In this document: positions 57,362 to 64,000 of the stretch, piece after piece
How the letters are laid out: each line of letters opens with the position of its first letter
Numbering within the stretch: position 1 is the stretch's first letter
NCBI GenBank assembly: GCA_905182555.1
Contig: CAJJBX010000002.1
Location: 1 to 64,000 of the forward strand
Direction of reading: 5' to 3'
Origin: an uncultured Ilumatobacter sp.
GTDB lineage: Bacteria; Actinomycetota; Acidimicrobiia; Acidimicrobiales; Ilumatobacteraceae
Length of the DNA stretch: 64,000 bases
Program-made: the position numbers and the translations under genes
Notes under the pieces: model-generated
The model's input: the letters and a program-made list of their open reading frames with translations, nothing else
Told to the model about the DNA's origin: nothing
Database searches by the model: none

Positions 57362-57906
57362 ATCCGATGTCGCTGCAGCAATGGGTTGATGAATTCCTCG
57401 CGATAAGCCGTCAGCAGTGGCTGTTGCGTCTCGTCGTCGTCATCTCGCCGGTGGCGGCTGTTCTTGCCGCCGCAGCGGCGACTGGACGGTGGTGGACCTT
57501 TGGTTTATTGATGGTGGCCATCCTGGCGACGGCTTCGGCGATTCGACCCGACACGCACACGGCACTCGGGGTTGTTTTGTTGATCGTTTGGTATTGGTCT
57601 GGCCGGATCGACGCTGTCGATACGCCTTGGCTGCCAGTTGCTGGCATTTGCCTGCTCGTGTTCCACTCCGTGGTTGCGTTGTCGGCGACCATTCCGGCCG
57701 GCGGCGAGGTCGCTCGCGCGACGCTCGGCAACTGGCTTCGTCGCACAGCACTCGGAGGTGGCGCGACGCTCGGCATGTGGGTTCTCGTCGTGGTGTTCGA
57801 CCGTGGTGACGCTGCGGGCAATGGTGGGCTCACCGCCTTGGCCCTCGTGGTCGTTTTCGGTGCCGTCGTGCTGGTCTGGTCACGCAGTATTGACCCGACG
57901 CAGTAG
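57358..57906 (+). CDS. Multi-pass membrane protein, last gene of the MoxR operon
   Basis: This 182-residue protein has about five hydrophobic segments, e.g. LVVVISPVAAVLAAAAATGR, WTFGLLMVAILATASAI, LGVVLLIVWYW and LTALALVVVFGAVVLVWS. No family is recognised. The start overlaps the DUF58 stop (ATGA), the fourth 4-nt overlap in the operon. It may anchor or complete the membrane complex. Confidence 0.72.
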   Translation: MNPMSLQQWVDEFLAISRQQWLLRLVVVISPVAAVLAAAAATGRWWTFGLLMVAILATASAIRPDTHTALGVVLLIVWYWSGRIDAVDTPWLPVAGICLLVFHSVVALSATIPAGGEVARATLGNWLRRTALGGGATLGMWVLVVVFDRGDAAGNGGLTALALVVVFGAVVLVWSRSIDPTQ

Positions 57907-57967
57907 CTCTCCACCTTGTCGATGCCAAGCCTGGGGGACGGGGACGGATGCTTGCTCCAACAGAGCT

Positions 57968-58747
57968 TCAGAGTCGGAACGTTGCAGCGATGTAGGAATC
58001 GCCGAAGCGCCCCGCGATCGACGTCCCAGCGGTCGGCGGCACCATGCCTGTGCAAGTTCCGGTGATGACCAGCTCGCCAGCGGCGATCGGTGTGCCCCAC
58101 TCGATTGCCTTGCGTGCAACGAATTGCAGCACGTTGAGCGGGTGGCCCAGTGCGCTCGCACCAGTTGCCGCGACCTGCTCGGTGCCATCGATGTCGAGCG
58201 CCACGACGAGCTGATCGAGCGCTCTGATTTGCTGCACGTTGAGGCCAAGCAAGCCACCCTGAACAATGACCGACGACACGGCGTTGTCGGCAATCAGGCT
58301 CGGAGCGCCAGGACGAACCAAGTCGGTGAAACGTGAGTTGACGAGTTCGAAGCAACCAACGACGTCGACCATCGAGGCAAGTTCGAGCGGGTCGTCCGGT
58401 ATTTCGGTCAGTTCGGTCAGTGGGATGAATCCGATTTCGACCTCGATGCGCGTCGGCCCGACGAACCACTCACTGAGCGAAATGTCGACCCCGTCGCGAA
58501 GCACACGGTTGAGGTGCGGCCGACCGACAAACGGGGCGTCGATCCCCAAAAACTTTTGCCCCACAACACTGGTGGCGCCGACCTTCCATGGGCCGAGCCG
58601 TACGCCGCTGAGCCGATGGCCGGCCTGCTGAACGGCGTAGCCCTCTTCAACGCTGCTCGGCTTGATCTCGTCGGGAAGGCCTTCTATTGGATGGCGATCG
58701 TTGAATGCCTTGAGCAGCATTTGCGCCGCCTGGTCGATGCTGTTCAT
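57968..58747 (-). CDS. 2-keto-4-pentenoate hydratase family protein (MhpD-like)
   Basis: This 259-residue FAH-fold enzyme resembles 2-hydroxypenta-2,4-dienoate hydratases and 4-oxalocrotonate decarboxylases of aromatic meta-cleavage routes. Motifs: GPWKVGATSVVGQKFLGID, VEVDIG-type segment (EVEIGFIPLTEL) with acidic metal ligands, VGCFELVNSRF, and GHPLNVLQFVARKAIEWGTP with GELVITGTCTGMVPP. A metal-dependent water addition to a dienol is expected. No ring-cleavage dioxygenase is nearby, though boxC is 5 kb away. It is divergent from the thiolase gene. Confidence 0.82.
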   Translation of the reverse strand: MNSIDQAAQMLLKAFNDRHPIEGLPDEIKPSSVEEGYAVQQAGHRLSGVRLGPWKVGATSVVGQKFLGIDAPFVGRPHLNRVLRDGVDISLSEWFVGPTRIEVEIGFIPLTELTEIPDDPLELASMVDVVGCFELVNSRFTDLVRPGAPSLIADNAVSSVIVQGGLLGLNVQQIRALDQLVVALDIDGTEQVAATGASALGHPLNVLQFVARKAIEWGTPIAAGELVITGTCTGMVPPTAGTSIAGRFGDSYIAATFRL

Positions 58748-58941
58748 GGCTGTGACCGTCTCATCGCTGTACTCATTCGGGCAGTTTCACTGGCGGACAT
58801 TGGTCACGACGAGTCAGTCGAGTGCAAGATCGGAGTGTTCAGGTCACTAAGTTCGCGAGCGCACATCTGCACCCTCACCCCGACACCCTCACCCGACTGC
58901 CCGCCTGGTCCAGTCGGGCTCAATTCCCAGGAGTTCTCCCC

Positions 58942-60115
58942 ATGCGCGAAGCAGTCTTCGTTTCATACGCCCGTACCGGTCTGGCAAAGGCCGGCCGAGG
59001 TGGTTTCAACATGACCCCCGCAATGTCAATGGCGGCACATGCCATTAAGAGCGCTGTCGACAAGTCGGGCATCGAGCCCGGCCAGGTCGAAGACGTCGCC
59101 CTTGGCAATGGCGCCCACGGTGCTGGCAACCTCGGTCGCCTCGCTGGCCTGCTCGCAGGTTTGCCCGTCAACGTCGGTGGCAACACCATCCAGCGTCACT
59201 GCTCGTCGGGTCTCAACTCGATCGCCATCGCTGCAAACCACATCAAGTCCGACGGCGTCGACATCGCAGTCGCCGGTGGCGTCGAGTCGATCTCGATGCC
59301 GAACCCGGGCATGGGCGGCTCTTCCAATATGGATTCTGCACTGTCGGACATGTACCCGGCTGTTTACATGGCAATGATTGAAACAGCCGACATTGTCGCC
59401 GAGCGCTACAACGTCAGCCGCGACTACCAGGACGAGTACTCCTTCGAGTCGCAAATGCGTATGGCCCGCGCCCAGGAGAACGATCTGTTCGCTGACGAGA
59501 TCGTCCCGATGGAGACGAAGATGAAGCTCGTCGACCGCGAAACCAAGGAAGAGACCATTGTCGACGTCACTGTCGATCGCGACGAGTGCAACCGTCCCCA
59601 GACCACACTTGAGGGCCTGCAGAAGCTCGGCCCGGTTCGTGGTGAAGGCAACTACGTCACCGCCGGCAATGCCAGTCAACTGTCCGACGGCGCTGCCGCT
59701 GTCGTGATGATGAGCGACGAAGAAGCCAGCAAGCGCGACATCGAGCCGCTCGGTGCCTTCAAGGGCTGGGCAGTGGCAGGTTGCGAACCCGACGAAATGG
59801 GTATCGGCCCTGTGTTTGCGATCCCCAAACTGCTGAAGGTCAGCGGGTCTAACCGTCGATGACATTGATTTGTGGGAGCTCAACGAAGCATTCGCCTCGC
59901 AGTGCCTTTACAGCCGTGACAAGCTCGGCATCGACCCCGCTAAGTACAACGTCAACGGCGGCTCGATTGCCATTGGCCACCCCTTCGGTATGACCGGCAC
60001 ACGCTGCGCCGGCCACATCTTGCAAGAAGGCAAGCGTCGCAACGCCAAGTGGGGCGTCGTCACCATGTGTATCGGTGGAGGCCAAGGCGCCGCCGGTCTC
60101 ATCGAGATCTACTGA
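58942..60115 (+). CDS. Thiolase (acetyl-CoA acetyltransferase family), one frame change near the C-terminus
   Basis: The first frame gives MREAVFVSYARTGLAKAGRG, the nucleophilic Cys in NTIQRHCSSGLNSI at about residue 90, and GGVESISMPNPGMGG. It stops at 59862 after FAIPKLLKVSGSN. Another frame then gives VDDIDLWELNEAFASQ, GGSIAIGHPFGMTGTR (catalytic His) and VVTMCIGGGQGAAGL (catalytic Cys). One extra base near 59850-59855 explains the break. As written, the product lacks the C-terminal His and Cys and would be inactive. The ATG follows CAGGAG. A role in beta-oxidation or acetoacetyl-CoA metabolism is likely. Confidence 0.88.
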
Positions 60116-60138
60116 CCTGAACTGAACTGAACTGAACT
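60116..60138. repeat. 5-nt tandem repeat (CTGAA)n just after the thiolase stop
   Basis: The unit CTGAA is repeated four times, immediately behind the thiolase stop and running into the left arm of a hairpin. Confidence 0.85.
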
Positions 60139-60177
60139 CTGCGTTCGGTCTCCGCAACGGAGGCTGGGCGCAGAGTT
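60135..60177 (+). terminator. Nested hairpin downstream of the thiolase
   Basis: A perfect 9-bp stem AACTCTGCG (60135-60143) / CGCAGAGTT (60169-60177) encloses an inner 5-bp stem CTCCG-CAA-CGGAG (60150-60162). It lies 20 bp after the thiolase stop and 43 bp before the end of the convergent GNAT gene, so it could stop transcription from both sides. No U-run follows, so it is not a textbook intrinsic terminator. Confidence 0.6.
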
Positions 60178-60219
60178 CGCCGCGTCTGGCACTCCATCAC
60201 CTGGGCTGGGCTGGGCGTG

Positions 60220-60780
60220 TTACCGGCCTGTCGGCAAGGGCGCAGGGTCCGTGATGACCCACCGGGTTGTGGCCTGTTCGAAGTTCAGCTGGCCAGGTGT
60301 TGCCATGTGCGAGAACTCGTAGCGGAAGCCGGCGCGCTGCAAGGTTCGGTTCGGGGCGACGTTAAACGCGTTCGGTTCGCAATAGATCCGATCCAGACCC
60401 AATACCTGAAAGAAGTGTCTGACTGCCAAGATCACAAAGTGGGCACCGAGGCCACCTGCCCGATCGTTGGGATCGGCAATCTGGAGGTGCATGAAGGCTT
60501 GGCGGCCAAAGTCGATCTGGTCGACGTTGCTCCATCCCACGACCTCGTCGTCAACGAGCCACATCACGCCGTAGCCCTGGCGCTCTTCGATCGGACGTTC
60601 GAAGTCGAGCCGGTAGGTCTCTTTCCAATCTTCGCGCTCAGGAAGAAGCAACCGGTCGACTCCGATCTGAAGAAGAAAGTCGTCACTCGAGTCGTGAAAG
60701 TAGGCAATCCTGCGGTCAACGTCGGCGAGGTTCATTGGCCGCACGGTCGTCAGCGGACTGCGGGCACCGTGAGCATTCAC
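60220..60780 (-). CDS. GNAT N-acetyltransferase
   Basis: This 186-residue acetyltransferase has a GNAT core: YGVMWLVDDEVVGWSNVDQI (strands 2-3), AFMHLQIADPNDRAGGLGAH with the acetyl-CoA loop replaced by RAGGLGAHF, and PNAFNVAPNRTLQRAGFRYE, a typical C-terminal motif. The acceptor is unknown. The C-terminus includes TRWVITDPAPLPTGR. It converges with the thiolase gene. Confidence 0.85.
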   Translation of the reverse strand: MNAHGARSPLTTVRPMNLADVDRRIAYFHDSSDDFLLQIGVDRLLLPEREDWKETYRLDFERPIEERQGYGVMWLVDDEVVGWSNVDQIDFGRQAFMHLQIADPNDRAGGLGAHFVILAVRHFFQVLGLDRIYCEPNAFNVAPNRTLQRAGFRYEFSHMATPGQLNFEQATTRWVITDPAPLPTGR

Positions 60781-60930
60781 GACCCGAACATATCGAAGGT
60801 TTGATTGGCTGCTCGATTTTATCGACGGCTGTGAGCCAGCGGATGCCGCGTGCGTCGTCGATGCGGAATGGCCTCCGCCCTGAAACCGTCAGGTTGATCG
60901 CAATTTGGGGCGCTGTAAGGATTAAACACT

Positions 60931-60968
60931 TGTTCGTGGATCAAATTTTATTCGAACACCTGTATACT
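60931..60968 (+). promoter_or_regulatory. Promoter/operator of HNH copy B (mirrored before copy A at 10057-10094)
   Basis: An AT-rich stretch unlike its surroundings holds an inverted pair TGTTCG (60931-60936) and CGAACA (60953-60958). A -10-like TATACT at 60963-60968 lies only 5 bp before the ATG at 60974, so transcripts may be leaderless. TCGAAC at 60952-60957 matches one half of the actinobacterial LexA box TCGAAC-N4-GTTCGA, but the other half is poor. The same bases precede copy A. Confidence 0.45.
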
Positions 60969-60973
60969 TAAAC

Positions 60974-62422
60974 ATGTCGTTGACCGCTGAGTTGGAGTGC
61001 GAAGTCATCTCGGTCGACACCGCGGTGAACGACATCGCGGTGAACGACATCGTTGGTGTGCTCAACTCCCAGCATGCGGCGCTGGTCGATTGTGTCGTTG
61101 CCCTGTTGGGCGATTCGCGGTTGTGGGCTGGTGAGGGCATGACGTCGATGTCGGCGTGGGTTGCGTGGCGGGCTGGGATGTCGCCGGCAATGGCCCGCTC
61201 GATTGTGGCGATTGCCGAACGAGTCGACGAGCTTCCTGCTTCGATCGGTGCGTTCCGACGCGGTGAGCTGTCACTCGATCAAATGGCCACGATTGCCCGG
61301 AACGCGCCGGCGTGGGCTGATGTGCAGTCACGTGATTATGCGATCGTGATGACCGTCACCCAGTTGCGTCAGGTGCTGCGGAAGTATCCGTTCCCCGTGC
61401 TCGACGAAGAAGGCCACGAAGTTCCCGATGCCGATCCGGTTGCTCCCGGGCCGGCCGATAACCAGCCTGGCGATACCGACCCGGTCGATACGCCCGAGGG
61501 CGACGCCGATACCGAGGCCAAGAAGTCGCCCGATTCCGAAACGCGGTCGTCGGTTGAGGAGTTCCTGTCGCTGTGGCAGGACGACGACGGTTCGTTCCGC
61601 CTGTCCGGTCGCCTCGATGCTGATGCGGGGATGATCGTGCACGCTGCACTCGATGAAGCCCGTGACCGGCTGTTCCAGCGCGGCGACTTTGGTGCCGGGC
61701 TCGCCGAAGCGCTGGTCGAAATGGCTCAAGGGTCGCTCGACTCGGTCACTGACCCGGCTCGCCGGTCACGGTTCCGGGTCAACCTGTTCATCAACACCGA
61801 CACCTCCGACAGCGACGAGCGGGATATGACCGACGCTGCCGGTTGGAACGTGCCTGACGCGATCCGCCGCTACCTCACCTGCAACGGCACGGTCACCCCC
61901 GTGTTCCTCGAGAACGGGCTGCCGGTATCGGTTGGGCGCGCCCAGTACGTCGTCCCCGCCCGCACCCGCACCGTCATTGAACACCGCGACCACGGCGCGT
62001 GTCGGGTCCCTGGCTGTGACGCCACGCTCGGCCTCGAAGTGCACCACCTGATCCATTGGGAGCACGGCGGCGGCACCGACACCGACAACTTGCTGCTCGT
62101 CTGCAGCAAACATCATCGAATGCACCACCGAGGCCGACTCGACATCACCGGCAACGCCGACCAACCTGAAGGCCTCGAATTCCGCAACCAACACGGCCAC
62201 CTGATCACCGCATCAGGTGCAGCACCGACCATGCCGTCAGGGCCGCCACCGCAACCGGCAGCGGTGTATTCCCATCCCGACGGCGGGCGGATAGATACCG
62301 GGCAGATCTACTTCAACCCGCCCCGCACCTACTACGACGACCTCCGCCAACGCATGCGGACCGACACCGGATACTCCAACAGCAAATACCTGGCCAAAAT
62401 CCAGCCACCCGGCCTGCGCTAA
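60974..62422 (+). CDS. DUF222 / HNH endonuclease repeat-family protein, copy B
   Basis: This 482-residue protein matches copy A almost throughout: the DUF222 domain, the FRLSGRLDADAGMIVHAALD segment and the HNH domain (CRVPGCDATLGLEVHHL, HHRMHHR) are nearly unchanged. The acidic Pro/Asp linker at about residues 153-195 differs in length and sequence. Substitutions such as VDELPASIG for VAELPASIE are scattered. The stop overlaps the end of the convergent paaX-like gene by 4 nt, so copy B has probably landed at, or rebuilt, that gene's 3' end. Confidence 0.9.
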   Translation: MSLTAELECEVISVDTAVNDIAVNDIVGVLNSQHAALVDCVVALLGDSRLWAGEGMTSMSAWVAWRAGMSPAMARSIVAIAERVDELPASIGAFRRGELSLDQMATIARNAPAWADVQSRDYAIVMTVTQLRQVLRKYPFPVLDEEGHEVPDADPVAPGPADNQPGDTDPVDTPEGDADTEAKKSPDSETRSSVEEFLSLWQDDDGSFRLSGRLDADAGMIVHAALDEARDRLFQRGDFGAGLAEALVEMAQGSLDSVTDPARRSRFRVNLFINTDTSDSDERDMTDAAGWNVPDAIRRYLTCNGTVTPVFLENGLPVSVGRAQYVVPARTRTVIEHRDHGACRVPGCDATLGLEVHHLIHWEHGGGTDTDNLLLVCSKHHRMHHRGRLDITGNADQPEGLEFRNQHGHLITASGAAPTMPSGPPPQPAAVYSHPDGGRIDTGQIYFNPPRTYYDDLRQRMRTDTGYSNSKYLAKIQPPGLR

Positions 62423-63342
62423 CCGGCCTGCGATCTCGGCTCGCCGTACGAATTGTTTGCCGCCGCCCACCATCGAGCTGCTGCCGGGCCCCAGTGAGCG
62501 CGAAGGCTCCGGAAACGCTGAGCGGCGGCATCGCCGGGCCAATCGGCGTCGTGGAGCGCTGCTGGCAGGCTCGGGTCTTGCAGCGGGAAGCGGCGCCAGG
62601 CGTCGACGAGGTCGAGTAGCCGTGACGCCGACTGGGCGTCGGGCTGGGCGTCGGGCTGGGCGTCGGGCTGGGCGTCGGGCTGGTTGGTGGCGCTCGGTTC
62701 GTCGAAGGCTTCCAGAAAGACGCGATAGCCGACCGCAAGAGCGTCGAGCTCCCACGCTCGTTCGGCGAGAGCGCGAGGGTTGCCGACATCGGTCATCGTG
62801 GATTGGAACAACGTCGCGTCGCCGATGTCGAGATCACTCAGGATCGCAGTGGCTTCACGTTGTCGGTCCGCCCATGGGCAAAGCCACACGCCTTGGCCAA
62901 GTGAACCGAAGCCGGCCCAGCCGAGGCTGACGTTCAACTTGGGCCGAAGCGTCCGCCGCTGTTCAGACACGCTGGCAAGCAGTACGAGCCACTGGCCGTC
63001 CCAGTCACGATCGACCTCGCCGTGCGCGTAGATGCGGTCGGCGCCACGTTGTAGGAGCGACGTCGCCCAGGGCGTCAGCGACCACTTCGATCGTCGACCA
63101 ACGCGCTCGGGCGTGATCCATCCCTTGTTCGAGAGTCGACTGATTGCCTGCCGGGCCGCCTTGGCTTCGACGTCGAACAGGCCAAGCGTCTCCACGAGTG
63201 TCTGTGTCCAGGCGCTTCGCCCACCGGGCAGCATGAGCTCACCGAAGATCGTGATGAGCAGGTCGGATGCGCTCGACGCAGAGACGCTGCCGTCTCGACG
63301 TACACCGAGGACGGGTGCGAGAGGAGCGACATCGTTCATCAT
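62419..63342 (-). CDS. PaaX family transcriptional regulator
   Basis: This 307-residue repressor-type protein has a winged HTH: LFDVEAKAARQAISRLSNKG and WITPERVGRRSKWSLTPWA at about residues 53-92. The PaaX C-terminal domain follows (WDGQWLVLLASVSEQRRTLR, FGSLGQGVWLCPWAD). PaaX relatives sense aryl-CoA thioesters and repress aromatic catabolism. A four-fold 12-nt repeat (PDAQ, DNA about 62634-62690) sits in the C-terminal domain. The final codons lie inside the HNH repeat. It is divergent from boxC over 74 bp, which makes control of boxC likely. Confidence 0.87.
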   Translation of the reverse strand: MMNDVAPLAPVLGVRRDGSVSASSASDLLITIFGELMLPGGRSAWTQTLVETLGLFDVEAKAARQAISRLSNKGWITPERVGRRSKWSLTPWATSLLQRGADRIYAHGEVDRDWDGQWLVLLASVSEQRRTLRPKLNVSLGWAGFGSLGQGVWLCPWADRQREATAILSDLDIGDATLFQSTMTDVGNPRALAERAWELDALAVGYRVFLEAFDEPSATNQPDAQPDAQPDAQPDAQSASRLLDLVDAWRRFPLQDPSLPAALHDADWPGDAAAQRFRSLRAHWGPAAARWWAAANNSYGEPRSQAG

Positions 63343-63416
63343 GATGTTCTACATTCTTCTTGCGTTGGGCTTGGAAAGCAAGGTATGTTTGGAATCAGCG
63401 AGCAAGGGGCATGCAC
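63343..63416. promoter_or_regulatory. Divergent paaX-boxC promoter region
   Basis: These 74 bp must hold both promoters and any operator. A direct repeat of TTGGAA (63371 and 63390 areas) and a GAATCA element, which resembles one half of known PaaX sites, are visible; the other half is not. Confidence 0.35.
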
Positions 63417-64000
63417 ATGACTGACACCACAACTGAGCACACAACCGAGCACACAACCGACACTGCGACGCATCCGCAGACTGCAGCACAGAGCAGCGAG
63501 ACCGACGCGCCCATCACGTTCGAGCGGCATCCGGACTCGTACGTGCACTGGAATCTCAAGGTCGAGTCTGAAGTTGCTCGGCTCTCGATGAATGTCGATC
63601 CGGCTGGTGGCCTGCTCGGCGACTACGAGCTCAAGTTGAACAGCTACGACATCGGCGTCGACATCGAACTCGCCGACGCGATTCGCCGCTTGCGGTTCGA
63701 GCATCCCGACGTCAAGGTCGTCGTCGTCGACAGTGCCGTGGAGGGTGTCTTCTGTGCAGGTGCGAACATCCGGATGCTTGCCGCTGCCACCCACAGCCAC
63801 AAGGTCAACTTCTGCAAGTTCACGAACGAGACTCGCCTGGAAATCGAAGAAGCTTCCGCCGAATCTGGATTGCGCTTCCTTGCGGCTATTAATGGTGCCT
63901 GTTCTGGCGGCGGCTACGAGGTGGCAATGGCTTGTGACCACCTGCTGCTCGTTGACGATCGATCGAGCGCGGTGTCGCTCCCGGAAGTTCCGTTGCTCGG
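63417..64000 (+). CDS. boxC: Benzoyl-CoA-dihydrodiol lyase, 5' part (runs off the window)
   Basis: The N-terminal 194 residues of BoxC are present. This crotonase-fold enzyme opens the ring of 2,3-epoxybenzoyl-CoA in the aerobic box pathway. Diagnostic segments are SYVHWNLKVESEVARLSMNV, KLNSYDIGVDIELADAIRRL, GVFCAGANIRML and KVNFCKFTNETRLEIEE, then the oxyanion region INGACSGGGYEVAMACD and SAVSLPEVPLLG. The start carries a 12-nt repeat (TEHTTEHTTDT). ATG 63411 is an in-frame alternative. The partner genes boxA and boxB are expected past the window edge. Confidence 0.92.
   Translation, partial: MTDTTTEHTTEHTTDTATHPQTAAQSSETDAPITFERHPDSYVHWNLKVESEVARLSMNVDPAGGLLGDYELKLNSYDIGVDIELADAIRRLRFEHPDVKVVVVDSAVEGVFCAGANIRMLAAATHSHKVNFCKFTNETRLEIEEASAESGLRFLAAINGACSGGGYEVAMACDHLLLVDDRSSAVSLPEVPLL

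Larger units (their letters stand above)
60851..62429. repeat. Long inverted repeat, copy B (partner 8599-10174)
   Basis: This is copy B of the 1.58-kb block. It spans the promoter region and the whole HNH gene, and stops about 10 bp into the 3' end of the paaX-like gene. The left edge is at TGCGTCGTCG (60851-60860); sequence outside is unrelated to copy A's flank. The two copies point in opposite directions and are 50.7 kb apart. Confidence 0.9.

Overview
The window reads as chromosomal DNA of a high-GC actinobacterium, most likely an Acidimicrobiia (Ilumatobacter/Microthrix-like) relative. The evidence is a fused FO synthase (FbiC, coenzyme F420), the very long NAD-dependent glutamate dehydrogenase, DUF222/HNH (13E12-type) repeat genes, Pth2-type peptidyl-tRNA hydrolase, PaaX and BoxC, and strong use of C/G-ending codons. 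This assignment is inference from gene content; no 16S rRNA is present.

Layout. 1-8.5 kb: 3' part of cimA, two coupled TetR genes behind a 33-bp dyad, a hypothetical gene, a DNA glycosylase, galT, hisC-type aminotransferase, acetoacetyl-CoA synthetase. 8.6-10.2 kb: copy A of a 1.58-kb repeat carrying a DUF222/HNH gene; copy B lies inverted at 60.9-62.4 kb. 10.2-19.7 kb: Tat-exported amidase, HxlR regulator, fbiC-ribA facing ribD (F420/flavin), nitroreductase, a decayed gene, acyl-CoA dehydrogenase, methyltransferase, DUF2237. 19.7-27.1 kb: NAD-GDH, gltX, DUF218 protein, tRNA-Gln(CTG), tRNA-Glu(CTC). 27.3-46.1 kb: a polyunsaturated-fatty-acid-synthase-type cluster pfaD-pfaA-pfaC, then cytidine deaminase, PanB-like, GNAT and two SDR genes. 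46.1-53.7 kb: methyltransferase, ppa, pth2, fused 2-oxoacid dehydrogenase E1, LysR, broken XRE regulator, SDR. 53.8-57.9 kb: a five-gene MoxR/DUF58/DUF4129 operon. 58.0-64 kb: 2-keto-4-pentenoate hydratase, thiolase, GNAT, HNH copy B, PaaX regulator and the start of boxC (aerobic benzoyl-CoA degradation).

The most notable content is the pfa cluster. PfaA shows KS-MAT-ACP-ACP-KR and PfaC shows KS-CLF-AT-four hotdog units-PKS-type dehydratase. The dehydratase that other Pfa systems carry at the end of PfaA appears here at the end of PfaC. The two ACPs are almost identical DNA copies and contain a 64-codon block with no C-ending codon, ending abruptly.

A second theme is frame damage. pfaA (two sites), pfaC, cdd and a thiolase each need a frame change to read as one protein, ribD carries a self-compensating pair, and an XRE gene has an in-frame stop. 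An A9-G13 homopolymer lies at 53.27 kb. The sequence alone cannot separate assembly error from real mutation or repeat slippage. A third theme is short tandem repeats (5-27 nt units) at gene ends, linkers and intergenic spots, one of which holds a pfaA frame change.
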